From: Delftia sp. PS-11
GTDB lineage: Bacteria; Pseudomonadota; Gammaproteobacteria; Burkholderiales; Burkholderiaceae_C
Length of the DNA: 60,192 bases
Reading direction: 5' to 3'
NCBI RefSeq assembly: GCF_029870285.1
Contig: NZ_JACSYA010000035.1
Span: 1-60,192, forward strand
The notes under the pieces were generated by a model, which did no database searches, had not been told where the DNA came from, and was given only the letters and a program-made list of their open reading frames with translations. Positions 48,869-58,673 of this stretch are shown here, in pieces (positions within the stretch are counted from its first letter, which is position 1; every line of letters starts with the position of its first letter). The translations under genes were made by a program, and so were the position numbers.

Positions 48869-48994
48869 TCAACGGGCGGCGCGCTCGATGGCGCTGCCCA
48901 CGCTTTGCACATCCTGGCCAAGGCTCTGGAGACTGTTGCAGGCAGCCAGGGTGAAGGCCAGGCCGATCAGCAGGATCGAAAAGGGAGGCTTCAT
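48869..48994 (-). CDS. Entericidin A/B-type small lipoprotein
   Basis: The 41-aa product has a short signal sequence with a lipobox ending LAAC (Cys at 19), then a small helical tail with [17 protein letters not shown]. This matches the entericidin EcnA/EcnB family, an antidote/toxin lipoprotein pair in enterics. It sits between leuC and leuD, 26 bp after leuC, and GGAGG lies just upstream of its ATG. Only one such gene is present here. Function in this host is unknown, and toxin or antidote status cannot be told from one member. Confidence 0.8.
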   Translation of the reverse strand: MKPPFSILLIGLAFTLAACNSLQSLGQDVQSVGSAIERAAR

Positions 48995-49020
48995 GGTGTG
49001 CAGGCGGGGCAGTGGCTGTT

Positions 49021-50442
49021 TCAGGCGAAGCGGCGGATATCCACGAAATGGCCGTGGATGGCAGCGGCAGCAGCCATGGCCGGGCTCACGAGGTGGGTGC
49101 GTCCGCCAGCGCCCTGGCGGCCTTCGAAGTTGCGGTTGCTGGTCGATGCGCAGCGCTCGCCGGGCTCCAGGCGGTCGGCGTTCATGGCCAGGCACATGGA
49201 GCAGCCGGGCTCGCGCCACTCGAAGCCTGCAGCCTTGAAGATCTGGTCCAGACCTTCGCGTTCAGCCTGTTCCTTGACCAGTCCCGAGCCCGGCACGACC
49301 ATGGCCAGTTTGATGTTGCGCGCCACCTTCTGGCCCAGCTTCTTGACCACGGCAGCCGCCTCGCGCATGTCCTCGATGCGGCTGTTGGTGCACGAGCCGA
49401 TGAAGACCTTATCCACGAAGATGTCGTTGATCGGCTTGCCGGGCTCCAGTGCCATGTAGGTCAGCGCACGCTCGATGGCGCCGCGCTTGCTGGCATCCTT
49501 TTCCTTGTCGGGGTCGGGTACCTGCGCATCCACGCCCAGCACCATTTCGGGGGAGGTGCCCCAGGTCACCTGCGGCACGATCTCGCTGGCCTGCAGTTCG
49601 ACCACGCGGTCGAACTTGGCGTCGGCATCGGAGTGCAGCGTCTTCCAATAAGTGACGGCGGCCTCCCACTCGGCGCCAGTGGGCGCCAGCGGGCGGCCCT
49701 TGACGTATTGAATGGTCTTGTCGTCCACCGCCACCAGGCCGGCGCGTGCACCGGCTTCGATGGCCATGTTGCACACGGTCATGCGGCCTTCCATGCTCAG
49801 GTCGCGAATCGCTTCGCCCGCGAACTCGATGGTGTAGCCCGTGCCGCCGGCCGTCCCGATCTTGCCGATGATGGCCAGCACGATGTCCTTGGCCGTGATG
49901 CCAGGCGCCACCTTGCCGTTGACCTGGACCAGCATGTTCCTGGCCTTCTTGGCCAGCAGGGTCTGCGTGGCCATCACATGCTCGACCTCGGAGGTGCCGA
50001 TGCCGTGGGCCAGCGCGCCGAAGGCGCCATGCGTGGAGGTATGGCTGTCGCCGCAGACCACGGTCATGCCCGGCAGGGTCGCGCCCTGCTCGGGGCCCAT
50101 CACGTGGACGATGCCCTGGCCCTTGTCCATGAAGGGGAAGAAGGCGGCAGCGCCGAATTCGCCGATGTTGCTGTTGAGCGTGGTGATCTGCTCCTTGCTG
50201 ATCGGGTCGTCGATGCCTTCATAGCCGCGCTCCCAGCCTGTGGTGGGCGTGTTGTGGTCGGCCGTGGCGACCACCGAGCTGATGCGCCACAGCTTGCGGC
50301 CTGCCATGCGCAGGCCCTCGAATGCCTGGGGGCTCGTCACTTCATGGACCAGGTGGCGGTCGATATAGAGCACGGAGGTGCCGTCTTCCTCAGTGTGGAT
50401 GACATGCTCGTCGAAGATCTTGTCGTAGAGGGTGCGTCCCAT
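49021..50442 (-). CDS. leuC: 3-isopropylmalate dehydratase large subunit
   Basis: LeuC is the [4Fe-4S] aconitase-type large subunit of isopropylmalate isomerase. The 473-aa protein starts [15 protein letters not shown] and has [32 protein letters not shown], shown here only in part as the family core, plus the cluster Cys in [12 protein letters not shown] and GCSMCLAMN. The ATG at 50442 is preferred over the longer frame to 50535. It is 68 bp downstream of the LysR regulator gene, same strand. Confidence 0.97.
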   Translation of the reverse strand: MGRTLYDKIFDEHVIHTEEDGTSVLYIDRHLVHEVTSPQAFEGLRMAGRKLWRISSVVATADHNTPTTGWERGYEGIDDPISKEQITTLNSNIGEFGAAAFFPFMDKGQGIVHVMGPEQGATLPGMTVVCGDSHTSTHGAFGALAHGIGTSEVEHVMATQTLLAKKARNMLVQVNGKVAPGITAKDIVLAIIGKIGTAGGTGYTIEFAGEAIRDLSMEGRMTVCNMAIEAGARAGLVAVDDKTIQYVKGRPLAPTGAEWEAAVTYWKTLHSDADAKFDRVVELQASEIVPQVTWGTSPEMVLGVDAQVPDPDKEKDASKRGAIERALTYMALEPGKPINDIFVDKVFIGSCTNSRIEDMREAAAVVKKLGQKVARNIKLAMVVPGSGLVKEQAEREGLDQIFKAAGFEWREPGCSMCLAMNADRLEPGERCASTSNRNFEGRQGAGGRTHLVSPAMAAAAAIHGHFVDIRRFA

Positions 50443-50510
50443 GGCGTTCTCTGATGGTTGGTTTCGTGGGGGAAATCTGGAAAGCGTCCGTCGGCCGGGA
50501 ATGAAAGGCC

Positions 50511-51452
50511 TCAGGATGCGTGGGCCGGGGTGCACAGGTGCTCCACCAGCAGGCGCGCCGTGACCGGCAGCGCATCGAAATCGCGCGCAACGATGCTCAG
50601 CTCGCGCCGTGCCCAGTCATCGCGTAGCTCCAGCGCGCGCAGATGGCCGACGCCATGCATGAGCTCGAAGGCGCGGTCGGGGATCAGTCCCACACCCAGG
50701 CCATTGTCGATCATGCGGCACATGGCATCCAGGCTGGTCACCTGAATGCGCTGGTGCAGCGCATGGCCGGCCTGTGCTGCAGCCGCCCGCATCGCCAGGC
50801 TGATCGAAGAGCCTGCCTGCAGGCTCACGATGTCCCATTCGAGCACGTCGGCGAAAGCCACGCTGTCGCTTTGTGCCAGCGCATGCTGCTGCGGCACCAC
50901 TACGACCAGCCGGTCCTCGCGATAAGGGCGCCTTTGCAGCGTCGGCGCAGCCTGGCCGTTGGAGGGGACATGTGCCATGGAGCAGATGCCGATGTCGGCA
51001 GTGCCTTCCTGCACGGCTGCAATCACTGCGGGGCTCAACTGTTCCTGCAGGTCGATCTTGACCTGGCCATGCTTGCGCGCAAACGCGCCCAGGTCTTCGG
51101 GCAGGAACTGCACGATGGCCGACATGTTGGCATGGATGCGCACATGGCCGCGCACGCCGTCGGCATACTCGGACAACTCGCCCTGCATGCGCTCCAGGCC
51201 GTAAAGTACGTTGCGCGCGTGGTGCAGCAGGCTTTCGCCGGCTGGCGTCAGCGTCACGCCGCGGCTGTGGCGGTACAGCAGCGCCGTATCCACCGTGGCT
51301 TCGAGATCGGACAGCCGTTTGCTGACTGCCGAAGCCGCGATGAACTCGCGCTCTGCGGCACGGCCGATGCTGCCCAGTTCGCAGACAGCAACGAACAGTT
51401 GCAAGGAGGTGAGGTCTATGCGCCGCGCAAAACTGCGCTCGGAATTCTTCAT
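50511..51452 (-). CDS. LysR-family transcriptional regulator
   Basis: The 313-aa protein has the N-terminal winged helix ([20 protein letters not shown], then [14 protein letters not shown]) and a C-terminal effector domain. It is oriented towards leuC with a 68-bp gap, so it might be co-transcribed with or control the leu genes; that is inference. A TTCTC-N5-GAGAA box at 51468-51482, upstream of its own start, fits the T-N11-A site of this family. The effector is unknown. Confidence 0.92.
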   Translation of the reverse strand: MKNSERSFARRIDLTSLQLFVAVCELGSIGRAAEREFIAASAVSKRLSDLEATVDTALLYRHSRGVTLTPAGESLLHHARNVLYGLERMQGELSEYADGVRGHVRIHANMSAIVQFLPEDLGAFARKHGQVKIDLQEQLSPAVIAAVQEGTADIGICSMAHVPSNGQAAPTLQRRPYREDRLVVVVPQQHALAQSDSVAFADVLEWDIVSLQAGSSISLAMRAAAAQAGHALHQRIQVTSLDAMCRMIDNGLGVGLIPDRAFELMHGVGHLRALELRDDWARRELSIVARDFDALPVTARLLVEHLCTPAHAS

Positions 51453-51467
51453 GGGTGGGGCTTAGGC

Positions 51468-51482
51468 TTCTCGTTATGAGAA
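51468..51482. promoter_or_regulatory. LysR-type binding box
   Basis: TTCTC-GTTAT-GAGAA has the T-N11-A dyad typical of LysR-family sites and lies 16 bp upstream of the LysR start, as expected for autoregulation. The dyad extends by one base each side (CTTCTC/GAGAAG). Confidence 0.6.
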
Positions 51483-51669
51483 GATTTGTGGATTTTCTCC
51501 GATAAAAAACGGGTTTGCCATCTTGATATGCGATGTCTTTTGTCTGCTTGTGCGATTGTTTGAAGATGGGTGACATGCCTGTTTGCGATGTCGGTATGTG
51601 CGGTGCCGGAAAGAATTTGTCGCGCAATGCCCCGGCTGTCAGTGTGGAATGCTGCAAAAATAAGAGCAT

Positions 51670-52908
51670 ATGAAAGACCAAGTTTTGAAAACGCGGCAGT
51701 GCATGGCATGGCTGCTGGCCATGGCCTTTGCCTGCAGTGCCGTGGCGCCTGCCATCGCCAAGCCGCAGCCGCCTGCCAAGGCGGCGGCCAGGCCGGCCGC
51801 GAAGTCCGCTCCCAAGGCGGCTGCACCCAAAGCGGGCAAAGCCAAGGCGGCGCCTGCGCCCAAGGGCAGGCAGACACCCGTGTCGAAGGCGCGTGGGGCT
51901 GCGGCCAAAGCGGCCCCGATCGGCCTGGCAGCCGGCGCTGCTGCCACGGCTGCAGTGGCGGCTTCCACGGGAGCTGCGCCGGCATCGGCACAGGCCGTAC
52001 CCGAACTGACCGTGCTGCAGCAGCGCGCCGAGCAGGGCGATGCCGCTGCCCAGTACGCGCTGGGCTCGATCTACAAGCAGGGGCAGGGCGTTGCCGTGCA
52101 GGCAGAGACTGCTGCGCAGTGGATGGAAAAATCGGCAGCGCAGGGCTACGCGCCGGCGCAGTCGGATCTGGGCCTGATGTATGCCAACGGCAGGGGCGTG
52201 CCCCGTGATGATGCCCTGGCCGTGCAGTGGTACCGCAAAGCCGCCGACCAGGGAGATGCCGTGGCCCAGAACAACCTGGGCCTGATGCTGGCCGAAGGGC
52301 GCGGCACCGCCAGGGATGCCGCACAGGCCGCCGAGTGGTTCCGGCGGTCCGCCGAACAGGGCGAATCTTCGGGTCAGTACAGCCTGGGCGTCATGTACGC
52401 GATAGGCCGAGGTGTGGAGCCTGATGCCCGGCAGGCGTTGCGCTGGTTCGTGGCCGCTGCGCAGCAGGGCCATGTGGATGCGCAATTCAATGCCGGCATG
52501 CTGTATGCGGAAGGCGGTGCCGTGGAGCGCGACATGGCCCAGGCTGCGCACTGGCTGGAAAAGGCGGCGGAGCAGGGCAATGCAGCGGCCCAATCCAACC
52601 TGGGCGTGCTCTACGCCAACGGGCAGGGCGTGCCGGCCAGTGACGAGCAGGCTGCGCGCTGGCTCAAGCGTGCGGCCCAGCAGGGCGATGCACTGGCACA
52701 GTCGAACCTGGCCAGTCTCCATGCATCGGGCAAGGGGGTGGAGCGCAGCCCTTCCCAGGCTTATTTCTGGATGCTGCTGGCGGCTGCCAAGGATGCCTCC
52801 CTTGCGGCCAAGCGTGACAGCATGGCCCGTCTGCTGAGCGCTGCCGAACGCACGCGGACCGAGCGGCAGGCTGCCGCCTGGAAGCCCACCAGGGTTGCCA
52901 TGCCCTGA
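51670..52908 (+). CDS. Sel1-repeat protein, exported
   Basis: The 412-aa protein has a signal-peptide-like N-terminus (MAWLLAMAFACSAVAPAIA, about 12-30), a Lys/Ala/Pro-rich segment to about 110, then about seven Sel1-like repeats (pattern AAQxxLGxxYxxGxGVxxDxxxAxxWxxxAAxQG, about 115-365). Sel1 repeats bind protein partners. A periplasmic location is inferred from the signal sequence. It is divergent from the LysR gene across a 217-bp gap. Which partner it serves cannot be told. Confidence 0.85.
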   Translation: MKDQVLKTRQCMAWLLAMAFACSAVAPAIAKPQPPAKAAARPAAKSAPKAAAPKAGKAKAAPAPKGRQTPVSKARGAAAKAAPIGLAAGAAATAAVAASTGAAPASAQAVPELTVLQQRAEQGDAAAQYALGSIYKQGQGVAVQAETAAQWMEKSAAQGYAPAQSDLGLMYANGRGVPRDDALAVQWYRKAADQGDAVAQNNLGLMLAEGRGTARDAAQAAEWFRRSAEQGESSGQYSLGVMYAIGRGVEPDARQALRWFVAAAQQGHVDAQFNAGMLYAEGGAVERDMAQAAHWLEKAAEQGNAAAQSNLGVLYANGQGVPASDEQAARWLKRAAQQGDALAQSNLASLHASGKGVERSPSQAYFWMLLAAAKDASLAAKRDSMARLLSAAERTRTERQAAAWKPTRVAMP

Positions 52909-52922
52909 GCATCGGGTCTGGT

Positions 52923-52958
52923 CATGAAAAAACGCCTCGGATGAGGCGTTTTTTCATG
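52923..52958. terminator. Bidirectional terminator between sel1 gene and dnaJ
   Basis: A perfect 16-bp stem, CATGAAAAAACGCCTC with GAGGCGTTTTTTCATG, closes over GGAT. It has A and T runs in both directions and serves the convergent genes. Confidence 0.9.
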
Positions 52959-52977
52959 GGGCCGAGCCGGGGTGGCT

Positions 52978-54108
52978 TCAGCTGAAGAAGCTCTTGAGCC
53001 GGTCTGTCCAGCTCTCGCCGCTGGGCGAGTGCTTGGAGCCGCCTTTCTTGAGCGAGTCCTCCAGTTCGCGCAGCAGCTTGCGCTGGTACTCGGTGAGCTT
53101 GACCGGTGTCTCGACCACGATATGGCAGTACAGATCACCCGGGTAGCTGGAGCGCACGCCCTTGATGCCCTTGCCGCGCAGCCTGAACTGCTTGCCGGCT
53201 TGCGTGCCTTCGGGGATGTCGATCGCAGCCTTGCCCGACAGTGTGGGGACTTCGATTTCGCCGCCCAGTGCCGCCGTGATGAAGCTCACTGGCACGTTGC
53301 AGTGCAGGTCGTCGCCGTCACGCTCGAAAATATCGTGGCTCTTGACGCGGATCTCGATGTACAGGTCGCCTGCCGGCCCGCCGTTGGTGCCGGGCTCTCC
53401 GTTGCCCGAGGAGCGGATGCGCATGCCGTCGTCGATGCCGGCAGGGATCTTCACCTCCAGGGTCTTCTGGCGCTTGACCTTGCCCTGGCCGCCGCAGCTG
53501 GTGCAGGGCTCGGGAATGATCTTGCCCGTGCCTCGGCAATGCGGGCAGGTCTGCTGCACGCTGAAAAAGCCCTGGCGCATCTGCACGCTGCCCATGCCGT
53601 TGCAGGTGGTGCAGGTCTTGGGGCTGGTGCCGGGCTTGGCGCCGCTGCCATGGCAGGTGTCGCAGCTGTCCCAGCTGGGGATGCGGATCTGCGCGTCCTT
53701 GCCGTTGGCAGCCTCTTCCAGCGTGATCTCCATGGCGTAGCTGAGATCGTTGCCCCGGTAGACCTGGCGGCCGCCAGCGCCCCGGCGTCCGCCCTGGCTG
53801 AACATGTCACCGAAGATGTCGCCAAATGCCTCGGCGAAACCGCCAAAGCCCTCTGCGCCACCCATGCCGCGGTTCGGGTCCACGCCTGCGTGGCCATACT
53901 GATCGTAGGCCGCGCGCTTGCTGCTGTCGGAGAGCATCTCGTAGGCCTCTTTGACCTCCTTGAATTTCTCTTCCGCATCGCGTGCCGCATCGCCCTGATT
54001 ACGGTCAGGGTGGTACTTCATCGCGAGCTTGCGATAGGCCTTCTTGATGTCTTCGTCCGAGGCGTTCTTGGCAACGCCGAGGACCTCGTAAAAATCGCGT
54101 TTGGACAT
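52978..54108 (-). CDS. dnaJ: Chaperone protein DnaJ
   Basis: DnaJ delivers substrates to DnaK and stimulates its ATPase. The 376-aa type I protein has the J domain with HPD in [10 protein letters not shown], a Gly/Phe-rich region ([18 protein letters not shown]), four CxxCxGxG zinc repeats ([32 protein letters not shown]) and the substrate-binding C-terminus. It is third in grpE-dnaK-dnaJ, with a 96-bp gap after dnaK that holds a strong hairpin. Confidence 0.97.
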   Translation of the reverse strand: MSKRDFYEVLGVAKNASDEDIKKAYRKLAMKYHPDRNQGDAARDAEEKFKEVKEAYEMLSDSSKRAAYDQYGHAGVDPNRGMGGAEGFGGFAEAFGDIFGDMFSQGGRRGAGGRQVYRGNDLSYAMEITLEEAANGKDAQIRIPSWDSCDTCHGSGAKPGTSPKTCTTCNGMGSVQMRQGFFSVQQTCPHCRGTGKIIPEPCTSCGGQGKVKRQKTLEVKIPAGIDDGMRIRSSGNGEPGTNGGPAGDLYIEIRVKSHDIFERDGDDLHCNVPVSFITAALGGEIEVPTLSGKAAIDIPEGTQAGKQFRLRGKGIKGVRSSYPGDLYCHIVVETPVKLTEYQRKLLRELEDSLKKGGSKHSPSGESWTDRLKSFFS

Positions 54109-54138
54109 GGTGTTTGCTAGCCAATCAGAACAGTAACG

Positions 54139-54170
54139 CCGCGCCTGCCCTGGAACGAGGGCGGGCGCGG
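54139..54170 (-). other. GC-rich hairpin between dnaK and dnaJ
   Basis: CCGCGCCTGCCCT (54139-54151) pairs with AGGGCGGGCGCGG (54158-54170) over a six-base loop. On the minus-strand RNA one internal position is an A-C mismatch. No U tract follows, so it may tune dnaJ levels or mRNA stability. Confidence 0.5.
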
Positions 54171-54204
54171 CGGCAAGCGGTCACTTCCGGACCACGCCCT
54201 GCGT

Positions 54205-56157
54205 TCAGTTCTTCTTGACTTCCTTGACTTCTGCGTCAACGACATTGTCGTCGGCTGCGGCCGAGGCCGGGCCTGCGGAAGCGCCAGCAGCGCCTGCGGC
54301 AGCAGCGGCTGCTGCGCCCGGGCCGCCAGCGGCCTGTGCATCGGCGTACATCTTCTCGCCGAGCTTCTGGCTGGCGGTCATCAGCGCCGTGGTCTTGGCG
54401 TCAATGGCGTCCTTGTTCTCGCCCTTGAGCGCTTCTTCCAGATCCTTGACGGCAGCTTCGATGGCCGACTTCTCGGCGGCATCGAGCTTGTCGCCGTGCT
54501 CGCCCAGGCTCTTCTTGACGCTGTGCACGGCGGCTTCGCCCTGGTTGCGGGCCTGCACCAGCTCCAGCTTCTTCTTGTCGTCGGCAGCGTTGAGCTCGGC
54601 GTCCTTGACCATCTTCTGGATTTCTTCCTCGGACAGACCCGAGTTCGCCTTGATGGTGATCTTGTTTTCCTTGCCCGAGGCCTTGTCCTTGGCCGACACG
54701 TTCAGAATGCCGTTGGCATCGATGTCGAACGTGACCTCGATCTGGGGAATGCCGCGCGCTGCCGGCGGGATGCCTTCGAGGTTGAACTCGCCCAGCATCT
54801 TGTTGCCCGAGGCCATCTCGCGCTCGCCCTGGAACACCTTGATCGTCACAGCCGGCTGGTTGTCGTCGGCGGTCGAGAAGGTCTGCGCGAACTTCGTCGG
54901 GATGGTGGTGTTCTTGCTGATCATCTTGGTCATCACGCCGCCCAGGGTCTCGATGCCCAGCGACAGCGGAGTCACGTCCAGCAGCAGCACGTCCTTGCGG
55001 TCGCCCGACAGCACCTGGCCCTGAACGGCAGCGCCCACGGCCACGGCTTCGTCGGGGTTCACGTCCTTGCGGGGTTCCTTGCCGAAGAATTCCTTGACCT
55101 TTTCCTGCACCTTGGGCATGCGGGTCATGCCGCCCACCAGGATCACGTCATGGATGTCGGACACGGACACGCCAGCATCCTTGATGGCTGTGCGGCAGGG
55201 GGCGATGGTGCGCTCGATCAGTTCCTCGACCAGGCTTTCCAGCTTGGCGCGGGTCAGCTTGATGTTCAGGTGCTTGGGGCCCGAGGCATCGGCCGTGATG
55301 TAGGGCAGGTTGACGTCGGTCTGGGACGAGTTGGACAGCTCGATCTTGGCCTTTTCCGCCGCCTCCTTCAGACGTTGCAGCGCCAGCACGTCCTTGGACA
55401 GGTCAACGCCCTGTTCCTTCTTGAACTCGGTGATGATGTAGTCGATGATGCGCTGGTCGAAGTCTTCGCCGCCCAGGAAGGTGTCGCCGTTGGTGGACAG
55501 CACTTCGAACTGCTTTTCGCCGTCCACGTCGGCGATTTCGATGATCGACACGTCGAAAGTGCCGCCGCCCAGGTCATAGACAGCGATCTTGCGGTCGCCC
55601 TTGTCGGTCTTGTCCAGGCCGAAGGCCAGGGCTGCCGCCGTGGGTTCGTTGATGATGCGCTTGACTTCCAGGCCGGCGATGCGACCGGCATCCTTGGTGG
55701 CCTGGCGCTGGGCGTCATTGAAGTAGGCCGGCACGGTGATGACGGCTTCGGTCACGGCTTCGCCCAGGTAGTCCTCGGCGGTCTTCTTCATCTTGCGCAG
55801 CACTTCGGCGGAGATCTGCGGCGGGGCCAGCTTCTGGCCGCGCACTTCCACCCAGGCGTCGCCGTTGTCGGCGCGCGAGATGGTGTAGGGCATCAGGTCG
55901 ATGTCCTTTTGCACTTCCTTCTCGTCGAACTTGCGGCCGATCAGGCGCTTGGCGGCGTAGATGGTGTTCTTGGGGTTGGTGACGGCCTGGCGCTTGGCGG
56001 AGGCGCCGACGAGGATCTCGCCGTCTTCCTGGTAGGCAATGATCGAGGGCGTGGTGCGCGCGCCTTCGCTGTTCTCGATCACGCGCGTGTTGTTGCCGTC
56101 CATGATGGCCACGCAGCTGTTGGTCGTGCCCAGGTCAATACCGATGATTTTTCCCAT
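54205..56157 (-). CDS. dnaK: Chaperone protein DnaK (Hsp70)
   Basis: DnaK is the ATP-dependent Hsp70 chaperone. The 650-aa protein has the ATPase start [17 protein letters not shown], the phosphate motif [13 protein letters not shown], the linker [13 protein letters not shown], the substrate-binding domain, and a Gly/Ala-rich lid tail ending [11 protein letters not shown]. It follows grpE by 113 bp. A CTTGAAG sequence near 56222-56228 is not matched by a good heat-shock -10 box, so grpE and dnaK may share one promoter. Confidence 0.98.
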   Translation of the reverse strand: MGKIIGIDLGTTNSCVAIMDGNNTRVIENSEGARTTPSIIAYQEDGEILVGASAKRQAVTNPKNTIYAAKRLIGRKFDEKEVQKDIDLMPYTISRADNGDAWVEVRGQKLAPPQISAEVLRKMKKTAEDYLGEAVTEAVITVPAYFNDAQRQATKDAGRIAGLEVKRIINEPTAAALAFGLDKTDKGDRKIAVYDLGGGTFDVSIIEIADVDGEKQFEVLSTNGDTFLGGEDFDQRIIDYIITEFKKEQGVDLSKDVLALQRLKEAAEKAKIELSNSSQTDVNLPYITADASGPKHLNIKLTRAKLESLVEELIERTIAPCRTAIKDAGVSVSDIHDVILVGGMTRMPKVQEKVKEFFGKEPRKDVNPDEAVAVGAAVQGQVLSGDRKDVLLLDVTPLSLGIETLGGVMTKMISKNTTIPTKFAQTFSTADDNQPAVTIKVFQGEREMASGNKMLGEFNLEGIPPAARGIPQIEVTFDIDANGILNVSAKDKASGKENKITIKANSGLSEEEIQKMVKDAELNAADDKKKLELVQARNQGEAAVHSVKKSLGEHGDKLDAAEKSAIEAAVKDLEEALKGENKDAIDAKTTALMTASQKLGEKMYADAQAAGGPGAAAAAAAGAAGASAGPASAAADDNVVDAEVKEVKKN

Positions 56158-56270
56158 TTTGAGTTCTCTCCGCGATCTGTGAAATGTTTGAATGACTGCT
56201 AACTGTGGCCGGCATGCACAGCTTCAAGAGGCTTTTGTTCTTTTTTGTCTGTGCTGCCGTGAGCGCACGC

Positions 56271-56816
56271 TTACTGTGGCTGGGCCACGGTCACCAGGGC
56301 CGGACGCAGGATACGGTCGGCGATCAGGTAGCCTTTTTGCAGCACGGACACCACGGTGTTGGCTTCCTGCTGTGCAGGCACCATGCTGATGGCCTGGTGC
56401 AGGTTGGGGTCGAATTTTTCGCCTGCGGCGGGGTTGATGGCCACGACCTTGTTGCGCTCCAGGGCCGATGCGAGCTGGCGCAGCGTGGCGCTGGCGCCTT
56501 CGCGCAGCTGTTCGGGCGTGGCCTGCTGGATGGCCAGTGCGGCATCCAGGCTGTCGCAGACAGGCAGCAGGCTCTCGGCAAAGCTCTCGATGCCGAATTT
56601 GCGGGCCTTGGCCACTTCTTCGTCCGCGCGGCGGCGCACATTCTCGGCCTCTGCCTTGGCGCGCAGGAACTGGTCGGCCAGTTCGGCGCTCTTGGTCTTG
56701 AGCTCGGCCAGTTCCGCCTGCAGGCGTGCCAGCTCTTCGGCGGCGTTGGCGGCCATTGCGGCTTCGACTTCTTCCGGGGCTGCGTCTTGCGAGGGATTGG
56801 AGTTGTGTTCAGACAT
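56271..56816 (-). CDS. grpE: Nucleotide exchange factor GrpE
   Basis: GrpE releases ADP from DnaK. The 181-aa protein has an acidic N-terminus, a long helix (about 30-85) and the C-terminal beta domain with NPLHQAI-like [11 protein letters not shown] and [21 protein letters not shown]. The ATG at 56816 (MSEHNSN) is chosen over an upstream in-frame start at 56879. A heat-shock promoter candidate lies at 56882-56910. Confidence 0.96.
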   Translation of the reverse strand: MSEHNSNPSQDAAPEEVEAAMAANAAEELARLQAELAELKTKSAELADQFLRAKAEAENVRRRADEEVAKARKFGIESFAESLLPVCDSLDAALAIQQATPEQLREGASATLRQLASALERNKVVAINPAAGEKFDPNLHQAISMVPAQQEANTVVSVLQKGYLIADRILRPALVTVAQPQ

Positions 56817-56881
56817 GGATAGAGACTTCAGCGACAAAACAAAGCGGTCACCAAGCTTGGTGATTGGAGCATCTTGCATCC

Positions 56882-56910
56882 AGATGCGAGCGGGTCAGCC
56901 TATTTTCAAG
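56882..56910 (-). promoter_or_regulatory. Candidate sigma-32 promoter of grpE-dnaK-dnaJ
   Basis: On the minus strand CTTGAAA (56910-56904) is followed after 14 bases by TCGCATCT (56889-56882). The first box matches the heat-shock -35 consensus. The second matches CCCCATnT at five of seven fixed positions. Confidence 0.55.
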
Positions 56911-57097
56911 GGCTGTGCGCCGGCTGGTTGCACACGGTGAGGGCAAAAGCCGGCGCAAGTGCAAAAAACCCATGAATATTCTGGGTCTCCTGCGGGCTGG
57001 AGTGTACAGATGCTTGAGCGCTACGCTAGAATCTAACGTTTTGCCTTGCCGCACCGCTACAGACGCAGTGGGCGGCGTTTTCCCAAAAGGAGTCGAT

Positions 57098-57460
57098 ATG
57101 CGTCATTACGAAATCGTTTTGTTGATCCACCCGGATCAAAGCGAGCAAGTGCCCGCCATGCTGGAGCGCTACAAGGGCATGATCACCGCCGGCGGTGGCA
57201 AGGTCCATCGCGAGGAAGACTGGGGCCGCCGCCAGCTGGCCTACATGATCAACAAGCTCGCCAAGGCTCACTACCTGTGCCTGAACATCGAAGCCGACCT
57301 GGCTGTGATGGCTGAGCTCGAGCATGCCTTCAAGTTCAACGACGCCGTGCTGCGCCACCTGACGGTTCAGAAGAAGAAGGCTGAAACAGCTCCTTCCTCG
57401 ATGATGAAGACCGTCGAGCGCGAAGAAGCCCGCAAGGCCAGCCAGACCGAACAGGCCTGA
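57098..57460 (+). CDS. rpsF: 30S ribosomal protein S6
   Basis: S6 binds the 16S central domain with S18. The 120-aa product begins [18 protein letters not shown] and has the core [23 protein letters not shown] at 57087-57092 precedes the ATG. A TAGAAT hexamer at 57027-57032 may be the operon -10 box. It starts the rpsF-priB-rpsR-rplI operon. Confidence 0.97.
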   Translation: MRHYEIVLLIHPDQSEQVPAMLERYKGMITAGGGKVHREEDWGRRQLAYMINKLAKAHYLCLNIEADLAVMAELEHAFKFNDAVLRHLTVQKKKAETAPSSMMKTVEREEARKASQTEQA

Positions 57461-57486
57461 GCCCAGCCGTCCGAACACCTGAAGGA

Positions 57487-57777
57487 GTGGAAAACCACGT
57501 TGCGCTGACGGCCAGTATCGCGGAGCTTCAGGCTCTGCGCTATACCCCGGCAGGGCTGCCTGCGCTGGATCTGCGGCTTGAACACACGTCGCGGCAACAG
57601 GAAGCAGGAAGCGAACGCAGCGTCACGGCATCCGTCAAGGCTGTGGCCTTTGGAGCGCTTGCTGAAAAGCTCGCCCGCCAGGCCATTGGCAGCCAGTGGA
57701 AGTTCCAGGGTTTCCTGGCGACGCCACGCAACGGCAAGCTGCTGGTTTTGCACATCCAGGACATTCAACAAAACTAA
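57487..57777 (+). CDS. priB: Primosomal replication protein N (PriB)
   Basis: PriB is a single-stranded DNA-binding OB-fold protein that helps restart stalled replication forks with PriA and DnaT. The 96-aa product has ALRYTPAGLPALDLRLEH and ends LLVLHIQDIQQN. The only usable start is the GTG at 57487, yet the AAGGAG at 57482-57487 overlaps it instead of preceding it, so initiation is unusual or coupled to rpsF. Position between rpsF and rpsR is standard, and dnaB lies nearby. Confidence 0.9.
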   Translation: MENHVALTASIAELQALRYTPAGLPALDLRLEHTSRQQEAGSERSVTASVKAVAFGALAEKLARQAIGSQWKFQGFLATPRNGKLLVLHIQDIQQN

Positions 57778-57795
57778 TTTTCAAGAGGTCCAGAA

Positions 57796-58077
57796 ATGGC
57801 CACGTTCAAGAAATTCAACAAGGACAAGCGCCCCAAGCGCAACACGCAGTCGCTGCTGTTCAAGCGCAAGCGCTTCTGCCGCTTCACCGTCGCCGGCGTC
57901 GAAGAAATCGACTACAAGGATGTTGACACCCTGCGTGACTTCATCGCCGAAAACGGCAAGATCGTGCCCGCACGCCTGACCGGCACGCGCGCCATCTACC
58001 AGCGTCAGCTGAACACGGCCATCAAGCGCGCGCGCTTCCTGGCCCTGGTTCCCTACTCTGACCAGCACAAGATCTAA
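57796..58077 (+). CDS. rpsR: 30S ribosomal protein S18
   Basis: S18 pairs with S6 in the small subunit. The 93-aa basic protein has the family core [22 protein letters not shown] and ends in [26 protein letters not shown] precedes the ATG. Confidence 0.97.
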   Translation: MATFKKFNKDKRPKRNTQSLLFKRKRFCRFTVAGVEEIDYKDVDTLRDFIAENGKIVPARLTGTRAIYQRQLNTAIKRARFLALVPYSDQHKI

Positions 58078-58088
58078 GGAGCACAGCC

Positions 58089-58541
58089 ATGCAAGTCATT
58101 CTGCTCGACAAGGTTGTGAACCTCGGTGGCCTGGGCGATATCGTCAAGGTCAAGGACGGCTACGCCCGCAACTTCCTGATCCCCACCGGCGCTGCCCGCC
58201 GCGCAACTGCTGCCGCCAAGGCTGAGTTCGAAGCCAAGCGCGCCGAACTGGAAAAGCAGGCTGCTGAAAAGCTGGCTGCCGCTCAGGAACTGGGTGAGAA
58301 GCTCAACGGCGTGAACGTCAAGCTGACCCAGAAGGCCGGCGTGGACGGCCGCCTGTTCGGCTCGGTGACCAACGCCGACATCGCCGAAGAACTGACCAAG
58401 GCCGGCTTCGCCGTTGCCAAGTCGCAAGTTCGCCTGGTCAACGGTCCCATCAAGACCGTGGGCGACGCCACTGTGGTCGTTGCACTGCACACCGACGTCA
58501 GCGTCGAAGTGTCTGTGTCGGTCTACGGCGACCACTCCTGA
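58089..58541 (+). CDS. rplI: 50S ribosomal protein L9
   Basis: L9 is an elongated large-subunit protein that helps keep reading frame. The 150-aa product begins [19 protein letters not shown], with the conserved [12 protein letters not shown], a long connecting helix and a C-terminal domain with [14 protein letters not shown]. It ends the rpsF operon before the terminator at 58566. Confidence 0.97.
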   Translation: MQVILLDKVVNLGGLGDIVKVKDGYARNFLIPTGAARRATAAAKAEFEAKRAELEKQAAEKLAAAQELGEKLNGVNVKLTQKAGVDGRLFGSVTNADIAEELTKAGFAVAKSQVRLVNGPIKTVGDATVVVALHTDVSVEVSVSVYGDHS

Positions 58542-58565
58542 TACGGGCCTGTCCCGCATCGCCAG

Positions 58566-58590
58566 AAAGCCGCCTTCGGGCGGCTTTTTG
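58566..58590 (+). terminator. Rho-independent terminator after rplI
   Basis: AAAGCCGCC and GGCGGCTTT close over a stable TTCG loop, followed by further T. It ends the ribosomal protein operon. Confidence 0.9.
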
Positions 58591-58673
58591 CTTGGCCCCG
58601 TCCGAAGCCATGCTTTCGGGTGGCACGGCCTTTTGCCTGTCGCTACGATGGCAGGCTTGTCACTAGGAATTCC

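Noticed and set aside
56221..56228. Second heat-shock promoter before dnaK (CTTGAAG)
   Set aside because: No CCCCATnT-like -10 box lies at the right distance, and the complete candidate is before grpE.
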